Assembly (NCBI GenBank): GCA_021796215.1
Contig: JAJYOK010000008.1
Location: 43,499-107,498, forward strand
Direction of reading: 5' to 3'
Length of the DNA stretch: 64,000 bases
Origin: Bacteroidota bacterium
Lineage (GTDB): Bacteria; Bacteroidota; Ignavibacteria; UBA10030; UBA8401
Shown: positions 1-8,456 of the stretch, piece after piece
Position numbering within the stretch: the first letter of the stretch is position 1
Layout: every line of letters begins with the position of its first letter
The notes under the pieces: generated by a model
Told to the model about the DNA's origin: nothing
Databases searched by the model: none
What the model saw: only the letters and a program-made list of their open reading frames with translations
Position numbers and translations under genes: made by a program

Positions 1-28
1 TCAAGCTAAGGAGAAAGTGTTGCTATTT

Positions 29-724
29 TTACGCAACAGCGGTAGTCCGGTCGGAATCCTTTGAAGAAAATCTGCCGTTGCGGGAAGAATTAAATTCGTC
101 GCGGCGGATAAATTTCTTTAACGATGAATCCTGCGCGACTAAGATGTGCTCTTCTATGATTTTCAGCAAGTCGTTTCGACCATCTCCGGTCATGGCAGAA
201 AACGGAACAATTCCATGCAAATAATGATATTTGCTCATTGCCTCTTCGACAGCGATCATCTGTGTCTGGAGCCTGCTGGACGGGGTTTTATCTGCCTTCG
301 TAAGAACGAGAACGAATGGAATCTTGTAAAAGTCGAGCCAGCCTATCATCAGGTTATCGAGGTCGGTGGGACCAAGTCGTGCATCCACTATTTGCACAGC
401 AAACGCGATTTGTTTCCGTGAGTGAAAATAATTTTCAATCAACGCCGTCCACCCGGCTCTCACGTGTTCCGCAACTCTTGCGTAGCCGTAACCGGGAAGG
501 TCTACAAAATAAAGCTGTTTGTTGACAAGGTAATAATTCAGTTCACGGGTTTTTCCCGGAGTTGAGCTGACGCGGGCAGTTTTTTTCCTGTTTGCCAATT
601 TGTTCAGCAGCGACGACTTTCCGACATTCGACCGTCCGATGAACACAACCTCCGGTAAACCATCTTTCGGAAGCTGATGCAAATCTACAGCACCAACGGT
701 AAAATCAACAGAGGCAATTTTCAT
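29..724 (-). CDS. engB: Ribosome biogenesis GTPase EngB (YihA/YsxC)
   Basis: Small GTPase needed for late 50S subunit assembly. The G motifs are visible: P-loop GRSNVGKS at residues 30-37, the switch segment TPGKTREL, DLPGYGYA (G3), TKAD (G4) and FSAMTGDG (G5). At 231 residues it is slightly longer than the usual ~200, owing to a basic, serine-rich tail after about residue 200. AGAGAGG lies just upstream of the ATG. It follows rplQ on the same strand after 119 nt and is the last superoperon gene in the window; only 28 bases remain to the edge, so any downstream member is unseen. Family call is firm. Confidence 0.97.
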   Translation of the reverse strand: MKIASVDFTVGAVDLHQLPKDGLPEVVFIGRSNVGKSSLLNKLANRKKTARVSSTPGKTRELNYYLVNKQLYFVDLPGYGYARVAEHVRAGWTALIENYFHSRKQIAFAVQIVDARLGPTDLDNLMIGWLDFYKIPFVLVLTKADKTPSSRLQTQMIAVEEAMSKYHYLHGIVPFSAMTGDGRNDLLKIIEEHILVAQDSSLKKFIRRDEFNSSRNGRFSSKDSDRTTAVA

Positions 725-843
725 ATATCCTCTCTTCAGATAGAATGGAATTGATTCCGCTACTCAGTCATTGAGAACAACAAGCAGCGGATCGCGGGCT
801 CCTGTATGTTGGAAACGAGGCGAGCTTTGCTTCGCGAAATGTG

Positions 844-1449
844 TTATGCAGTTGTTTCCGGTTTGTCCGCCGCCTTTGCGGCGGAAGTTTGTTCCGGCTC
901 GGAGGTTTGCGCTTCGGTTTTTACTGAAGCTTGTTCAGTTTCTTCCGGCGCGGTCTCTGCCGCATCCGTCTTGGCGGAATTTTCAACTTTATTCTGGCTC
1001 GCTTTTCGTGGACGACGTGCACGGCGCGAGCGTGCCGGCGCTTTCGTTTCTTCCTGTGCGACGTTATAGTCAACAAGTTCTAGAATTGCAACATCGGCCC
1101 CGTCACCCAAACGCTGTCCCAGTTTCACCACGCGTGTATAACCGCCTGCGCGGCCCGCCACCTTCGGAGCAATTTCATTAAAGAGAAGCTTCACAACTTC
1201 TTTGTCATGAATGAAGCGCGCTACTTCACGGCGGGCATGGACATTCTTTGGCACGCCTTCGCTTTCTTTTGCCACTGCGCGTTTCGCACGGGTAATTATT
1301 TTTTCCACAACCATGCGGGTTTCTTTTGCTTTAGCAACGGTCGTGCGGATTTTCTTGTGGCGCAACAGCGACGTTGAGAGCGCACTTAATGTTGCTCTCC
1401 GATGGCTCGCCGTTCGTTTTAATTTCCTACCTGATCTACCGTGAATCAT
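844..1449 (-). CDS. rplQ: 50S ribosomal protein L17 with a C-terminal extension
   Basis: L17 of the large subunit, near the peptide exit tunnel. Residues 1-130 are the conserved core, opening with MIHGRSGRKLKR. The remaining ~70 residues are a low-complexity tail rich in Ala, Glu, Lys, Thr and Pro; the tail first has a basic patch (RSRRARRPRK) and then turns acidic. E. coli L17 has about 127 residues, so the tail is an addition. A perfect 8-bp-arm palindrome (866-885) encodes part of the tail near the stop. The gene lies 14 nt downstream of rpoA, the usual end of the alpha operon. Confidence 0.97.
   Translation of the reverse strand: MIHGRSGRKLKRTASHRRATLSALSTSLLRHKKIRTTVAKAKETRMVVEKIITRAKRAVAKESEGVPKNVHARREVARFIHDKEVVKLLFNEIAPKVAGRAGGYTRVVKLGQRLGDGADVAILELVDYNVAQEETKAPARSRRARRPRKASQNKVENSAKTDAAETAPEETEQASVKTEAQTSEPEQTSAAKAADKPETTA
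866..885. repeat. Palindrome in the 3' end of rplQ
   Basis: TCCGCCGC and GCGGCGGA are perfect 8-base inverted arms around a 4-base loop. It is read in frame as alanine/lysine residues of the L17 tail. No T-run follows on the minus strand, so it does not look like a complete intrinsic terminator; it could be an inserted palindromic repeat or an mRNA 3' hairpin. Confidence 0.5.
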
Positions 1450-1463
1450 TATCGTTCCTTTGC

Positions 1464-2450
1464 TTAGTCACCGTCTTTTAAATATTTTTCGACATCCATT
1501 CCGAATGTCAAACCCTGTTCTTCAATGATCGCCGATAATTCTGCAAGCGACTTGCGTCCGAAGTTGCGGAACTTCAGCAACTCTGCTTCATCACGGCGGA
1601 CAAGATCGGCAATAGTTTTGATGTCGGCAGCCTTCAAACAATTGTGCGAACGAACAGATAATTCCAAATCGTCCACGCTCATCTTCAGCACTTTACGAAT
1701 GCGGGCAACTTCGGCATCTTCTTCTATTTCCTCTTTTTCACCTTCCAGCTCTGCTGAAAGATTAATAAAGAGCTGAATGTGATCGCGCAGAATTTTCCCT
1801 GCATACGTCAATGCTTCTTTGGGAGAAATAGAGCCGTCGGTTTCAATTTCGAGCATCAGCTTTTCGTAATCCGTCTGCTGTCCGACGCGCGTCGGTTCCA
1901 CGGCATAGCGGACGTTCGTTATCGGTGTAAAAATAGAATCAATCGCAACCACGCCGAGCGTTTGGTCCGGCAATTTGTTTTCTTCAGCAGTCACATATCC
2001 TTTGCCTCGTCCAATACGAAGCTCCATATCGAAATCCGCATCTTTGTTAAGGGTGGCAATGTGATGCTCAGGGTTCAAAATTTCAACTTCCGGGCTTTGC
2101 TCTTGAATATTGCCCGCTTTGAATTCTCCCGGACCCTTAAGATGCACAACCACCTTGCCGACTTTTTTGTTGGTCGCTTTCAAGCGGACTTCTTTCAGGT
2201 TCAAAATCATGTCGGACACATCTTCAACCATGCCGGGCAGTGTTGAAAATTCGTGGACGACATTATCAATATGAATAGCAGTAATCGCATGGCCGGGAAG
2301 CGATGACAAGAGTACGCGGCGGAATGCGTTTCCGATTGTGACTCCAAATCCCTTTTCCAGTGGCTGAACGATAAACCTGCCGAACCGGGTGGTGTGGCTT
2401 GCATCATCCAGCACAATTCCTTCGGGCATTTGAAAGTTAACAGTACTCAT
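1464..2450 (-). CDS. rpoA: DNA-directed RNA polymerase alpha subunit
   Basis: Alpha subunit, 328 residues, the usual length. The N-terminal assembly domain shows the GFGVTIGNAFRRVLLSSLPG block that dimerises and docks beta/beta'. A charged linker (GEKEEIEEDAE, near residue 240) precedes the C-terminal domain. That domain carries the DNA/activator-binding helices with LSVRSHNCLKAA and FRNFGRKSLAEL. It sits between rpsD (45 nt upstream) and rplQ (14 nt downstream), the standard alpha-operon order, so polymerase alpha is made together with S13, S11, S4 and L17. Confidence 0.99.
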   Translation of the reverse strand: MSTVNFQMPEGIVLDDASHTTRFGRFIVQPLEKGFGVTIGNAFRRVLLSSLPGHAITAIHIDNVVHEFSTLPGMVEDVSDMILNLKEVRLKATNKKVGKVVVHLKGPGEFKAGNIQEQSPEVEILNPEHHIATLNKDADFDMELRIGRGKGYVTAEENKLPDQTLGVVAIDSIFTPITNVRYAVEPTRVGQQTDYEKLMLEIETDGSISPKEALTYAGKILRDHIQLFINLSAELEGEKEEIEEDAEVARIRKVLKMSVDDLELSVRSHNCLKAADIKTIADLVRRDEAELLKFRNFGRKSLAELSAIIEEQGLTFGMDVEKYLKDGD

Positions 2451-2495
2451 GAGTTCAACTCACTTTCGCACGTAGTTAAATGAAAAAAATATGAA

Positions 2496-3125
2496 TTACT
2501 TGGAATACAACTCGACAACAAGTTGTTCGTTCGCCGGCAAAGGAATGTCCGCCCGCTCCGGAACCTGCAAAAATGTTCCCAGCAAATTTGCTTTGTCTAA
2601 ACTCAGCCACGGAAGCATGGTGTTGTCTTTCATCCGCTTCATCGAGCTGTGAATAGCGTCGAGCTTTCGGCTGCGTTCGTTTACCTGAACAACATCTCCG
2701 GCACTCAGAAGAAGCGACGGGATGTTGCACATTTTGTTGTTGACGGAAAAATGTCCGTGCCGGATAAGCTGGCGCGCCGCTTTCCGCGACGCTGCAAATC
2801 CAAGCCGGTAGATAACGTTGTCAAGACGCCGTTCGAGAGTCTTTACAAGAATCTCACCCGTTTTTCCGGTCTGTGATAACGCTTTCTCAAAATAATTCCG
2901 GAACTGCGTTTCCATCAAACCGTAGTGGCGGCGGATTTTCTGTTTCTCGCGGAGCTGAATTCCGTATTCAGAAACTTTCTGCCGGCGTGATTGTCCGTGC
3001 TGTCCCGGCGGATAGCCGCGCCGTTCGAGTGGACATTTTTCAGTAAAACATTTTGTGCCTTTGAGGAACAACTTTTGTCGTTCACGTCTGCACAATTTAC
3101 AACTGGCATCAATATATCTTGCCAT
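2496..3125 (-). CDS. rpsD: 30S ribosomal protein S4 (zinc form)
   Basis: Primary 16S rRNA-binding protein S4, 209 residues. The N-terminus has four cysteines in a C-x2-C and C-x5-C arrangement (CKLCRRERQKLF, then CFTEKC), so this is the zinc-binding C+ form. The S4 RNA-binding domain follows in the middle (RLDNVIYRLGF, AARQLIRHGH). In many bacteria S4 represses its own alpha operon; no leader pseudoknot was worked out here. It lies 38 nt downstream of rpsK and upstream of rpoA. Confidence 0.98.
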   Translation of the reverse strand: MARYIDASCKLCRRERQKLFLKGTKCFTEKCPLERRGYPPGQHGQSRRQKVSEYGIQLREKQKIRRHYGLMETQFRNYFEKALSQTGKTGEILVKTLERRLDNVIYRLGFAASRKAARQLIRHGHFSVNNKMCNIPSLLLSAGDVVQVNERSRKLDAIHSSMKRMKDNTMLPWLSLDKANLLGTFLQVPERADIPLPANEQLVVELYSK

Positions 3126-3163
3126 TGAAGAAGAATTCCTTTTTGGTTAGTAATATTTTTTCG

Positions 3164-3577
3164 TTACACTCTTCTGCGTTTCGGCGGACGGCACCCGTTA
3201 TGCGGAATCGGTGTGATATCCCGGATGATCGTCACTTCCAAGCCGGCAGTTTGTAAAGAACGAATTGCGGCCTCGCGCCCGGAGCCCGGGCCTTTCACAA
3301 ATACTTCAACTTTTCGCAGCCCGAGATCGTGCGCTTCTTTCGCCGCTGCCTCTGCAGAAACCTGTGCGGCAAACGGTGTATTCTTCCGCGAGCCTTTGAA
3401 TCCATTTTTCCCTGCAGAAGACCATGCAATGGTGTTGCCGTAAGTATCGGTCAGCGTCACGATTACATTGTTGAATGTCGCTTTGATGAACGCTTTGCCG
3501 TTGACATCAACGTGAATTTTCTTTTTCTTTTTTACGGCAGCAGGTGTGCTGCTGGTTTGTGCTGCTGGTTTTGCCAC
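3164..3577 (-). CDS. rpsK: 30S ribosomal protein S11
   Basis: Platform protein S11, which contacts the mRNA near the Shine-Dalgarno helix. It has 137 residues. After a low-complexity Ala/Thr/Lys N-terminus of about 20 residues come the conserved core ([34 protein letters not shown]) and the C-terminal signature [18 protein letters not shown]. The upstream gap to rpsM is 99 nt, the longest within the alpha block, and carries a repeat-like stretch (3605-3633). Confidence 0.98.
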   Translation of the reverse strand: MAKPAAQTSSTPAAVKKKKKIHVDVNGKAFIKATFNNVIVTLTDTYGNTIAWSSAGKNGFKGSRKNTPFAAQVSAEAAAKEAHDLGLRKVEVFVKGPGSGREAAIRSLQTAGLEVTIIRDITPIPHNGCRPPKRRRV

Positions 3578-3604
3578 TCTGTTTTTCCTTTCAAGCTAAT
3601 TTTT

Positions 3605-3633
3605 CTTCTCTGCATCTTCGTGTCTCTGCGTTT
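3605..3633. repeat. Degenerate intergenic repeat between rpsM and rpsK
   Basis: On the minus strand this reads as alternating CGCAGAGACAC / GAAGATGCAGAG units, like the short repeats at 57978-57998 and, more loosely, 38067-38093 and 62318-62339. It occupies the unusually wide rpsM-rpsK gap. The assignment rests on resemblance alone. Confidence 0.4.
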
Positions 3634-3676
3634 TATATTTTGACTGATGAACGCTGAGGCGGGAGACGTTGAGTTC

Positions 3677-4060
3677 TTACTTCTTGGCGATCGCTTTCTT
3701 CTTCCCTGCCACTGTTTTGCGTTTACCCTTTCGCGTGCGTGAATTGGTGCGTGTGCGCTGTCCGCGAACCGGAAGCCCTTTGCGGTGACGCAAACCGCGG
3801 TACGAGCCGATGTCCATCAGCCGTTTGATATTCATCTGCATTTCCGAACGCATCGCGCCTTCAACTTTATATTCAGCTTGAAGGAGAGTGCGAATCTCGC
3901 CGACTTCTTCATCGGTCAATTCACCGACGTGCTTGTTCGGATCAATATTGGTTTTTTTCAGAATTTCGAGCGCTGTTGAACGACCTATGCCATAGATATA
4001 GGTTAACCCGATTTCAGCGCGCTTATTTTTTGGTAAATCTACTCCAGCAATACGAGCCAC
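3677..4060 (-). CDS. rpsM: 30S ribosomal protein S13
   Basis: Head protein S13, which forms bridges to the 50S subunit and contacts P-site tRNA. It has 127 residues with the conserved start [14 protein letters not shown], the helix-two-turns-helix core ([14 protein letters not shown]) and the [15 protein letters not shown] block. It ends in a lysine-rich tail. First gene of the alpha block, 28 nt after rpmJ. Confidence 0.98.
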   Translation of the reverse strand: MARIAGVDLPKNKRAEIGLTYIYGIGRSTALEILKKTNIDPNKHVGELTDEEVGEIRTLLQAEYKVEGAMRSEMQMNIKRLMDIGSYRGLRHRKGLPVRGQRTRTNSRTRKGKRKTVAGKKKAIAKK

Positions 4061-4088
4061 ATTTACTCCTAATGAAAATTAACTTGTT

Positions 4089-4202
4089 TTATCCTTGACG
4101 CTGCTTGTGTTTCGGATTTTTGCAGATCACTTTCACGACGCCTTTGCGACGGATGATCTTGCAGTTCTCGCACAGCTTTTTTACTGATGCCCGGACTTTC
4201 AT
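4089..4202 (-). CDS. rpmJ: 50S ribosomal protein L36
   Basis: A 37-residue protein read directly from the infA-rpsM gap. It starts [20 protein letters not shown] and ends with KHKQRQG. The three Cys and one His of the zinc site (C11, C14, C27, H32) are all present, so it is the C+ form. It lies 21 nt after infA and 28 nt before rpsM, the expected position at the spc-alpha junction. Confidence 0.96.
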   Translation of the reverse strand: MKVRASVKKLCENCKIIRRKGVVKVICKNPKHKQRQG

Positions 4203-4223
4203 ACGTTTGCCTTTTTCTTCCGA

Positions 4224-4442
4224 TCACTTATAACGATAGGTGATTCTGCCTTTGGTTAAATCGTACGGCGACAACTCTACTGTTACTTTGTCACCGACTA
4301 AAATTTTTATGTAATTCATCCTCATTTTGCCTGAGATATGAGCAAGAATTTCATGCCCGTTGTCGAGTTTCACTCTGAACGAAGCATTCGGCAGGGTTTC
4401 TGTAATCGTGCCGTCAACTTTTATTGCGTCCTGCTTTGCCAT
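4224..4442 (-). CDS. infA: Translation initiation factor IF-1
   Basis: IF-1, a 72-residue single OB-fold protein that blocks the A site during initiation. Conserved segments include [32 protein letters not shown] and the C-terminal [18 protein letters not shown]. The start lies 5 nt after the map stop codon, so the two are probably translationally coupled. Full length and typical in all respects. Confidence 0.98.
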   Translation of the reverse strand: MAKQDAIKVDGTITETLPNASFRVKLDNGHEILAHISGKMRMNYIKILVGDKVTVELSPYDLTKGRITYRYK

Positions 4443-4447
4443 CTCAG

Positions 4448-5206
4448 TCAGTGTGTCAGAATTTCTGCGTTGTCTTTTCGAACAACAACAGTGTGCTCGA
4501 AATGAGCCGACGGCTCTGCATCGAATGTCTGTACCGTCCAGCCGTCTTCCGCAATGCGGACTTTGTATGTTCCGGCATTGACCATCGGTTCAATTGCCAG
4601 CGTCAATCCTTCTTTCAGCTTCATTCCGGTCTTCGCTTTGCCGAAATTCGGCACCGCCGGATCTTCGTGCAACTCGCTTCCGACGCCGTGCCCGACAAGA
4701 TCGCGAACGACAGAAAAACCTGCCGCCTCAACATGCTCTTGCACCGCCGCAGAAATATCGTGCAGATAATTTCCTGCGACAGCCTGTTCAATTCCTTTTG
4801 CGAGAGACTCCTGCGTTACTTTCATGAGCCGCTCTTTTTTTTCTGAAACCTTACCGACAGCGAATGTTGCGGCTCCGTCTCCGTAATAACCGTTCTTTCG
4901 AACGCCAACATCTATTGAAATGATTTCTCCTTCGTGCAATGTCCGGGCGCCCGGAATGCCGTGAACAACTTCATCGTCAATCGAGGCGCAAATCGTTGCA
5001 GGAAAAAGATTGAACCGATCCCGACCGTAACCTTTGAATGCCGGTTCGCCGCCGTTGCTGCGGATGAAATCTTCTGCCACTCGATCCAGTTCCTGCGTTG
5101 TGACTCCGGGTCGGACCTGCGATTCCAGCAATCTTAACACCTCCGCAACTATTTTGCTGCTTTCGCGGATAAGGGCAATTTCATGTTCGGTTTTCGTTTT
5201 AATCAT
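4448..5206 (-). CDS. map: Methionine aminopeptidase, type I
   Basis: Removes the initiator methionine from nascent proteins in the cytoplasm. It has 252 residues and a pita-bread fold. The five metal ligands of the M24A family are visible in order: Asp in ISIDVGV, Asp in YGDGAA, His in GHGVG, Glu in AIEPMV and Glu in HFEHTV. There is no N-terminal SH3/zinc extension. It sits between secY (22 nt) and infA. In many bacteria adk lies between secY and map; it is absent here. Confidence 0.98.
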   Translation of the reverse strand: MIKTKTEHEIALIRESSKIVAEVLRLLESQVRPGVTTQELDRVAEDFIRSNGGEPAFKGYGRDRFNLFPATICASIDDEVVHGIPGARTLHEGEIISIDVGVRKNGYYGDGAATFAVGKVSEKKERLMKVTQESLAKGIEQAVAGNYLHDISAAVQEHVEAAGFSVVRDLVGHGVGSELHEDPAVPNFGKAKTGMKLKEGLTLAIEPMVNAGTYKVRIAEDGWTVQTFDAEPSAHFEHTVVVRKDNAEILTH

Positions 5207-5228
5207 TAAAAAATATTGAGCGTTTTTA

Positions 5229-6572
5229 TTATCCTCGTCCGATACGTCCGCGAATTTTACCGCTCTTCATAAATCCATCATAATGGCGCATCAAAAGATG
5301 CGATTCAATTTGCTGCAAAGTATCAAGCGCCACGCCGACAATAATAAGCAAACTTGTTCCGCCGAAGAACGATGCGAAGCTCGATGTTACACCGAACCGC
5401 ACCATGAATGCGGGCAAAATTGCAATCACGGCAAGAAAGAATGACGCCGGCAGCGTGATCTTTGTCAGAATATTATCAATAAAATCTGACGTGTTTTTCC
5501 CTGGGCGGATGCCGGGAATAAATCCGCCTTGCTTCTGCATATTGTCCGCAACATCTTTCGGATTGAATGCAATGGCGGTGTAAAAATATGTGAAGAACAC
5601 GATCATCAGCCCATAGATGAACGAGTAGGTGAATGATGTGTACTGAAAATATCCGGCAATTGATGCAACAAAGTCGCTGTTCGGAAAGAATGACAACACG
5701 GTGCTCGGAATAAACATAATGGACTGCGCGAAAATAATCGGCATCACGCCCGCAGTATTAACGCGCATCGGAATATATTGCGTGACCCCGCCGTACACTT
5801 TTCTCCCGACAACGCGTTTTGCATATTGCACAGGAATTCTTCGCGTTCCCTCCGTCACCAGCACGACGCCGGCAACAATGAGAATCATCAACGCCCAAAT
5901 AATCAATTCAACAATAATTGGGCGCGCACCGGAACCTACTAACTGAAACTCATCCAGCAACGCATGGGGAAACCGCGCTATAATACCGATGAAGATAATA
6001 AGCGAAATTCCGTTGCCGATACCACGGTCGGTAATTTGTTCGCCGAGCCACATCATAAAAATTGTACCCGTCGTCAGAATAATAATTGTGCTCAACGTGA
6101 AACCGATGCCTTGCACCGCTGCCGGCACAATCGGAACACCGCCCGCATTCAAGCTTATGAGACGTACACTCACACCCCAGCCTTGAAGCGCCGCGATGAG
6201 CACTGTTCCGTAGCGTGTCAACTGCGTAATTTTCTTTCTGCCGTTCTCACCTTCCTTCTGCAATTTCTGGAAGTAGGGAACAACTGCGCCGAGCAATTGG
6301 ATGATAATTGAGGCGCTGATGTACGGCATGATACCTTCAGCAAAAATAGCCGCATTGCTGAATGCACCGCCGACGAACAAATCGTATAAACCGAACAATG
6401 TGTTCGATGCCTGATTTCGCATTGACTCGGCAAGCACTGTCGCATCAACGCCCGGCAGTGTAACGTGTGCACCGATGCGCACAACGATCAGGAGTCCTGC
6501 GGTGAACAACACACGTGTCCGCAGTTCCTGAATTTTGAAAATGTTTCGAATATTTTCGTTAAATCTGCTCAT
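5229..6572 (-). CDS. secY: Protein translocase subunit SecY
   Basis: Channel subunit of the Sec translocon in the inner membrane, working with SecE (encoded at 32150) and SecA. It has 447 residues with ten predicted membrane spans. Family signatures include GIMPYISASIIIQLL in the second span region and the cytoplasmic loop with RRIPVQYAKR. The C-terminal loop motif PGIRPGKNTSDFID precedes the ninth span. It is 14 nt downstream of rplO, as in most spc operons. Confidence 0.98.
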   Translation of the reverse strand: MSRFNENIRNIFKIQELRTRVLFTAGLLIVVRIGAHVTLPGVDATVLAESMRNQASNTLFGLYDLFVGGAFSNAAIFAEGIMPYISASIIIQLLGAVVPYFQKLQKEGENGRKKITQLTRYGTVLIAALQGWGVSVRLISLNAGGVPIVPAAVQGIGFTLSTIIILTTGTIFMMWLGEQITDRGIGNGISLIIFIGIIARFPHALLDEFQLVGSGARPIIVELIIWALMILIVAGVVLVTEGTRRIPVQYAKRVVGRKVYGGVTQYIPMRVNTAGVMPIIFAQSIMFIPSTVLSFFPNSDFVASIAGYFQYTSFTYSFIYGLMIVFFTYFYTAIAFNPKDVADNMQKQGGFIPGIRPGKNTSDFIDNILTKITLPASFFLAVIAILPAFMVRFGVTSSFASFFGGTSLLIIVGVALDTLQQIESHLLMRHYDGFMKSGKIRGRIGRG

Positions 6573-6586
6573 GAGATGTCGTTAAA

Positions 6587-7072
6587 TTATTTCGCAGGAG
6601 CCGCAACAGACTGTTGCAATTCTTTCACCGTGCCGCCTGCGGCGGTAATTTTCTCAACGGCAGATTTACTGAATTTGTGTGCCGAAACATTGAGCTTCGC
6701 TTTCAGTGAACCGTTGCCGAGAATTTTTACCAATTCTGCTTTCTTGGAAACCACACCTGCTTCATATAACACTTCCGGCGAAACCGTGTCTTTGATTTTT
6801 CCTTCTGCCGCAAGTTTTTCCAATGTTTCAACATTCACTACACGATATTCTACTCTAAATGGATTCGTAAAACCGAATTTCGGAAGACGGCGCGTTAACG
6901 GCATTTGTCCGCCTTCGAATCCGCGTTTGAAACCGGAACCGGAACGTGAATGCTGGCCTTTATTGCCGCGCGTTGCTGTTCCGCCGTGACCCGAACCTTG
7001 ACCGCGTCCGATGCGTTTTGTTTTTCTTCGCGAACCTTTCGCGTACCGTAAGCTGCTCAGTGTAACTGTCAT
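6587..7072 (-). CDS. rplO: 50S ribosomal protein L15
   Basis: Large-subunit assembly protein L15, 161 residues, slightly longer than the E. coli 144. The glycine/arginine-rich N-terminal arm (RRKTKRIGRGQGSGHGGTAT) threads into 23S rRNA. The GFEGGQMPLTRRLPKFGF block is diagnostic. The C-terminal alanine-rich tail accounts for the extra length. Located 49 nt after rpmD and before secY. Confidence 0.98.
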   Translation of the reverse strand: MTVTLSSLRYAKGSRRKTKRIGRGQGSGHGGTATRGNKGQHSRSGSGFKRGFEGGQMPLTRRLPKFGFTNPFRVEYRVVNVETLEKLAAEGKIKDTVSPEVLYEAGVVSKKAELVKILGNGSLKAKLNVSAHKFSKSAVEKITAAGGTVKELQQSVAAPAK

Positions 7073-7121
7073 GAAAATTTCCTCTGCTTATATCGCTGCG
7101 CTGAAATAAATCTGCGGCGCA

Positions 7122-7310
7122 TTACTTCACTTCTTCCACTTTCACAAGATGCCGCACCGCTTTCACCATTCCGCGAATTTGCGGTGTGTCCGTATGAATG
7201 ACAGAATAATTCGGTCTGCCAAGACCAAGTGCTTTAATTGTGCGTTTGTGTGCTTCGAGCGTATGAATCACGCTTCGAATTTGAGTAATCTTAATTTTAT
7301 GCGCTGCCAT
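7122..7310 (-). CDS. rpmD: 50S ribosomal protein L30
   Basis: A 62-residue L30 with the usual IKITQIRSVIHTLEAHKRTI and LGLGRPNYSVIHTDTPQIRG segments. The last lies in the loop that packs on 23S rRNA. It follows rpsE by 17 nt and precedes rplO. L30 is optional in some lineages but retained here. Confidence 0.97.
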   Translation of the reverse strand: MAAHKIKITQIRSVIHTLEAHKRTIKALGLGRPNYSVIHTDTPQIRGMVKAVRHLVKVEEVK

Positions 7311-7327
7311 AATAATGTATTGCCGTG

Positions 7328-7831
7328 TTAGTTCTGAAATAATTCCTGGACTGAAAGCCCGCGCGATTCCGCCGTTGACTGTGCATCACGAAGACTTAAA
7401 AGTCCTTGCAATGTCGCTTTCACAACATTATGCGGGTTTGCTGAGCCCATTTGTTTCGTCAATATGTCACGCACGCCGGCAGATTCGAGCAGCGCACGAA
7501 CACCGCCGCCGGCAATTAATCCTGTTCCGGGAGACGCTGGTTTCAAAAGAACTCTTCCTGCACCGAACTTTCCAATAACCTCGTGCGGAATTGTACCGTT
7601 CACAATCGGGACTTTGACAACATTTTTCTTTGCATCGTCAACGCCTTTGGAGATTGCATCGGCAACTTCGTTCGCCTTGCCGAGTCCGATTCCGACATGT
7701 CCGTTCCCATCGCCGACAACGACAATGGCATTGAAACTGAACCGCCGTCCGCCTTTCACCACTTTTGCGACTCGGTTAATGTGAACCAGTTTGTCTTTTA
7801 ACTCAAGCTCGCTTGCTTTAATGCGTGCCAC
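7328..7831 (-). CDS. rpsE: 30S ribosomal protein S5
   Basis: S5 acts in decoding fidelity and mRNA unwinding at the entry channel. It has 167 residues: the N-terminal double-stranded RNA-binding-like domain ([35 protein letters not shown]) and the C-terminal domain with the [17 protein letters not shown] helix. The gap to its usual neighbour rplR is 222 nt instead of a few bases, because tRNA-Gln and a tandem A-rich repeat lie between them. Confidence 0.98.
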   Translation of the reverse strand: MARIKASELELKDKLVHINRVAKVVKGGRRFSFNAIVVVGDGNGHVGIGLGKANEVADAISKGVDDAKKNVVKVPIVNGTIPHEVIGKFGAGRVLLKPASPGTGLIAGGGVRALLESAGVRDILTKQMGSANPHNVVKATLQGLLSLRDAQSTAESRGLSVQELFQN

Positions 7832-7844
7832 GTATACTCCGAAT

Positions 7845-7886
7845 AAAAATTAAAAGTGAAAAATTAAAAACGAAAAATTAAGAATT
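7845..7886. repeat. Three tandem 14-bp A-rich repeats
   Basis: Three back-to-back units begin AAAAATTAA: AAAAATTAAAAGTG, AAAAATTAAAAACG and AAAAATTAAGAATT. They lie between the rpsE start and tRNA-Gln. No function can be assigned. Confidence 0.8.
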
Positions 7887-7944
7887 ATCGCCGCCAAAAA
7901 CCTGATATTTAATTTCTCAATTATCATTCTTAAACGTACCTTCG

Positions 7945-8015
7945 CTGTCGGGAGAGGATTCGAACCTCTACAGACGCCTCCAAAGGGCGTTGTCCTGCCA
8001 TTAGACGACCCGACA
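7945..8015 (-). tRNA. tRNA-Gln (anticodon TTG)
   Basis: A 71-nt cloverleaf. The 7-bp acceptor stem (TGTCGGG with CCCGACA) is perfect and the discriminator is G. The D stem is GTC/GAC. The anticodon stem ACGCC/GGCGT encloses loop CTTTGGA with anticodon TTG, and the T arm is AGAGG-TTCGAAT-CCTCT. The 3' CCA is not encoded. It is on the same strand as the ribosomal protein genes, between rplR and rpsE, an unusual site for a tRNA. It must be cut out of the operon transcript or have its own promoter. Confidence 0.95.
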
Positions 8016-8053
8016 ATATTCGGCTGTCGTGTTCGGCGCATCCCAACTGGCGG

Positions 8054-8422
8054 TTAAAATTTCAAGCCGCCTTCTCGCGCGCCGTCGGCAAAAGCTTTTA
8101 CCCTGCCATGATAGAGATAACCGCCGCGATCGAACACGACGTGCTTGATATTTTTCTCCAGCGCTTTCTTTGCAAGCAATTTTCCCACGATGACGCTCTT
8201 AGAAACTTTGCTCTTCGCGGCTTTAATTTCTTCTTGTAGTTCTTTCGAAAGCGACGATGCCGCGGCAAGAGTAGTGCCGGTTGTATCGTCAATAATTTGG
8301 CCAAAAATATTATTCAGGCTGCGGTACACGCTGAGACGCGGGCGTTCAGTCGTGCCGGTAATCCGTTTACGGATGTGCTGCTGAATTTTCTTTCGCCGCA
8401 ATGTAGCATTTTTGTTGATCAT
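8054..8422 (-). CDS. rplR: 50S ribosomal protein L18
   Basis: L18 binds 5S rRNA in the central protuberance with L5. It has 122 residues, including [18 protein letters not shown] and the C-terminal block [20 protein letters not shown]. Located 34 nt after rplF. Downstream the operon is interrupted by tRNA-Gln before rpsE. Confidence 0.98.
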   Translation of the reverse strand: MINKNATLRRKKIQQHIRKRITGTTERPRLSVYRSLNNIFGQIIDDTTGTTLAAASSLSKELQEEIKAAKSKVSKSVIVGKLLAKKALEKNIKHVVFDRGGYLYHGRVKAFADGAREGGLKF

Positions 8423-8456
8423 AACGTTCTTACTTCACCAATTGAACATCGGTACA

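Noticed and set aside
3268..3298. GC-rich palindrome CGCCCGGAGCCCGGGC in rpsK
   Set aside because: It encodes the conserved GPGSGREAA segment of S11, so ordinary coding constraint explains it.
7850..8041. A 63-codon open frame between rplR and rpsE
   Set aside because: It runs through the tRNA-Gln gene and the A-rich repeats, so it is not a protein gene.
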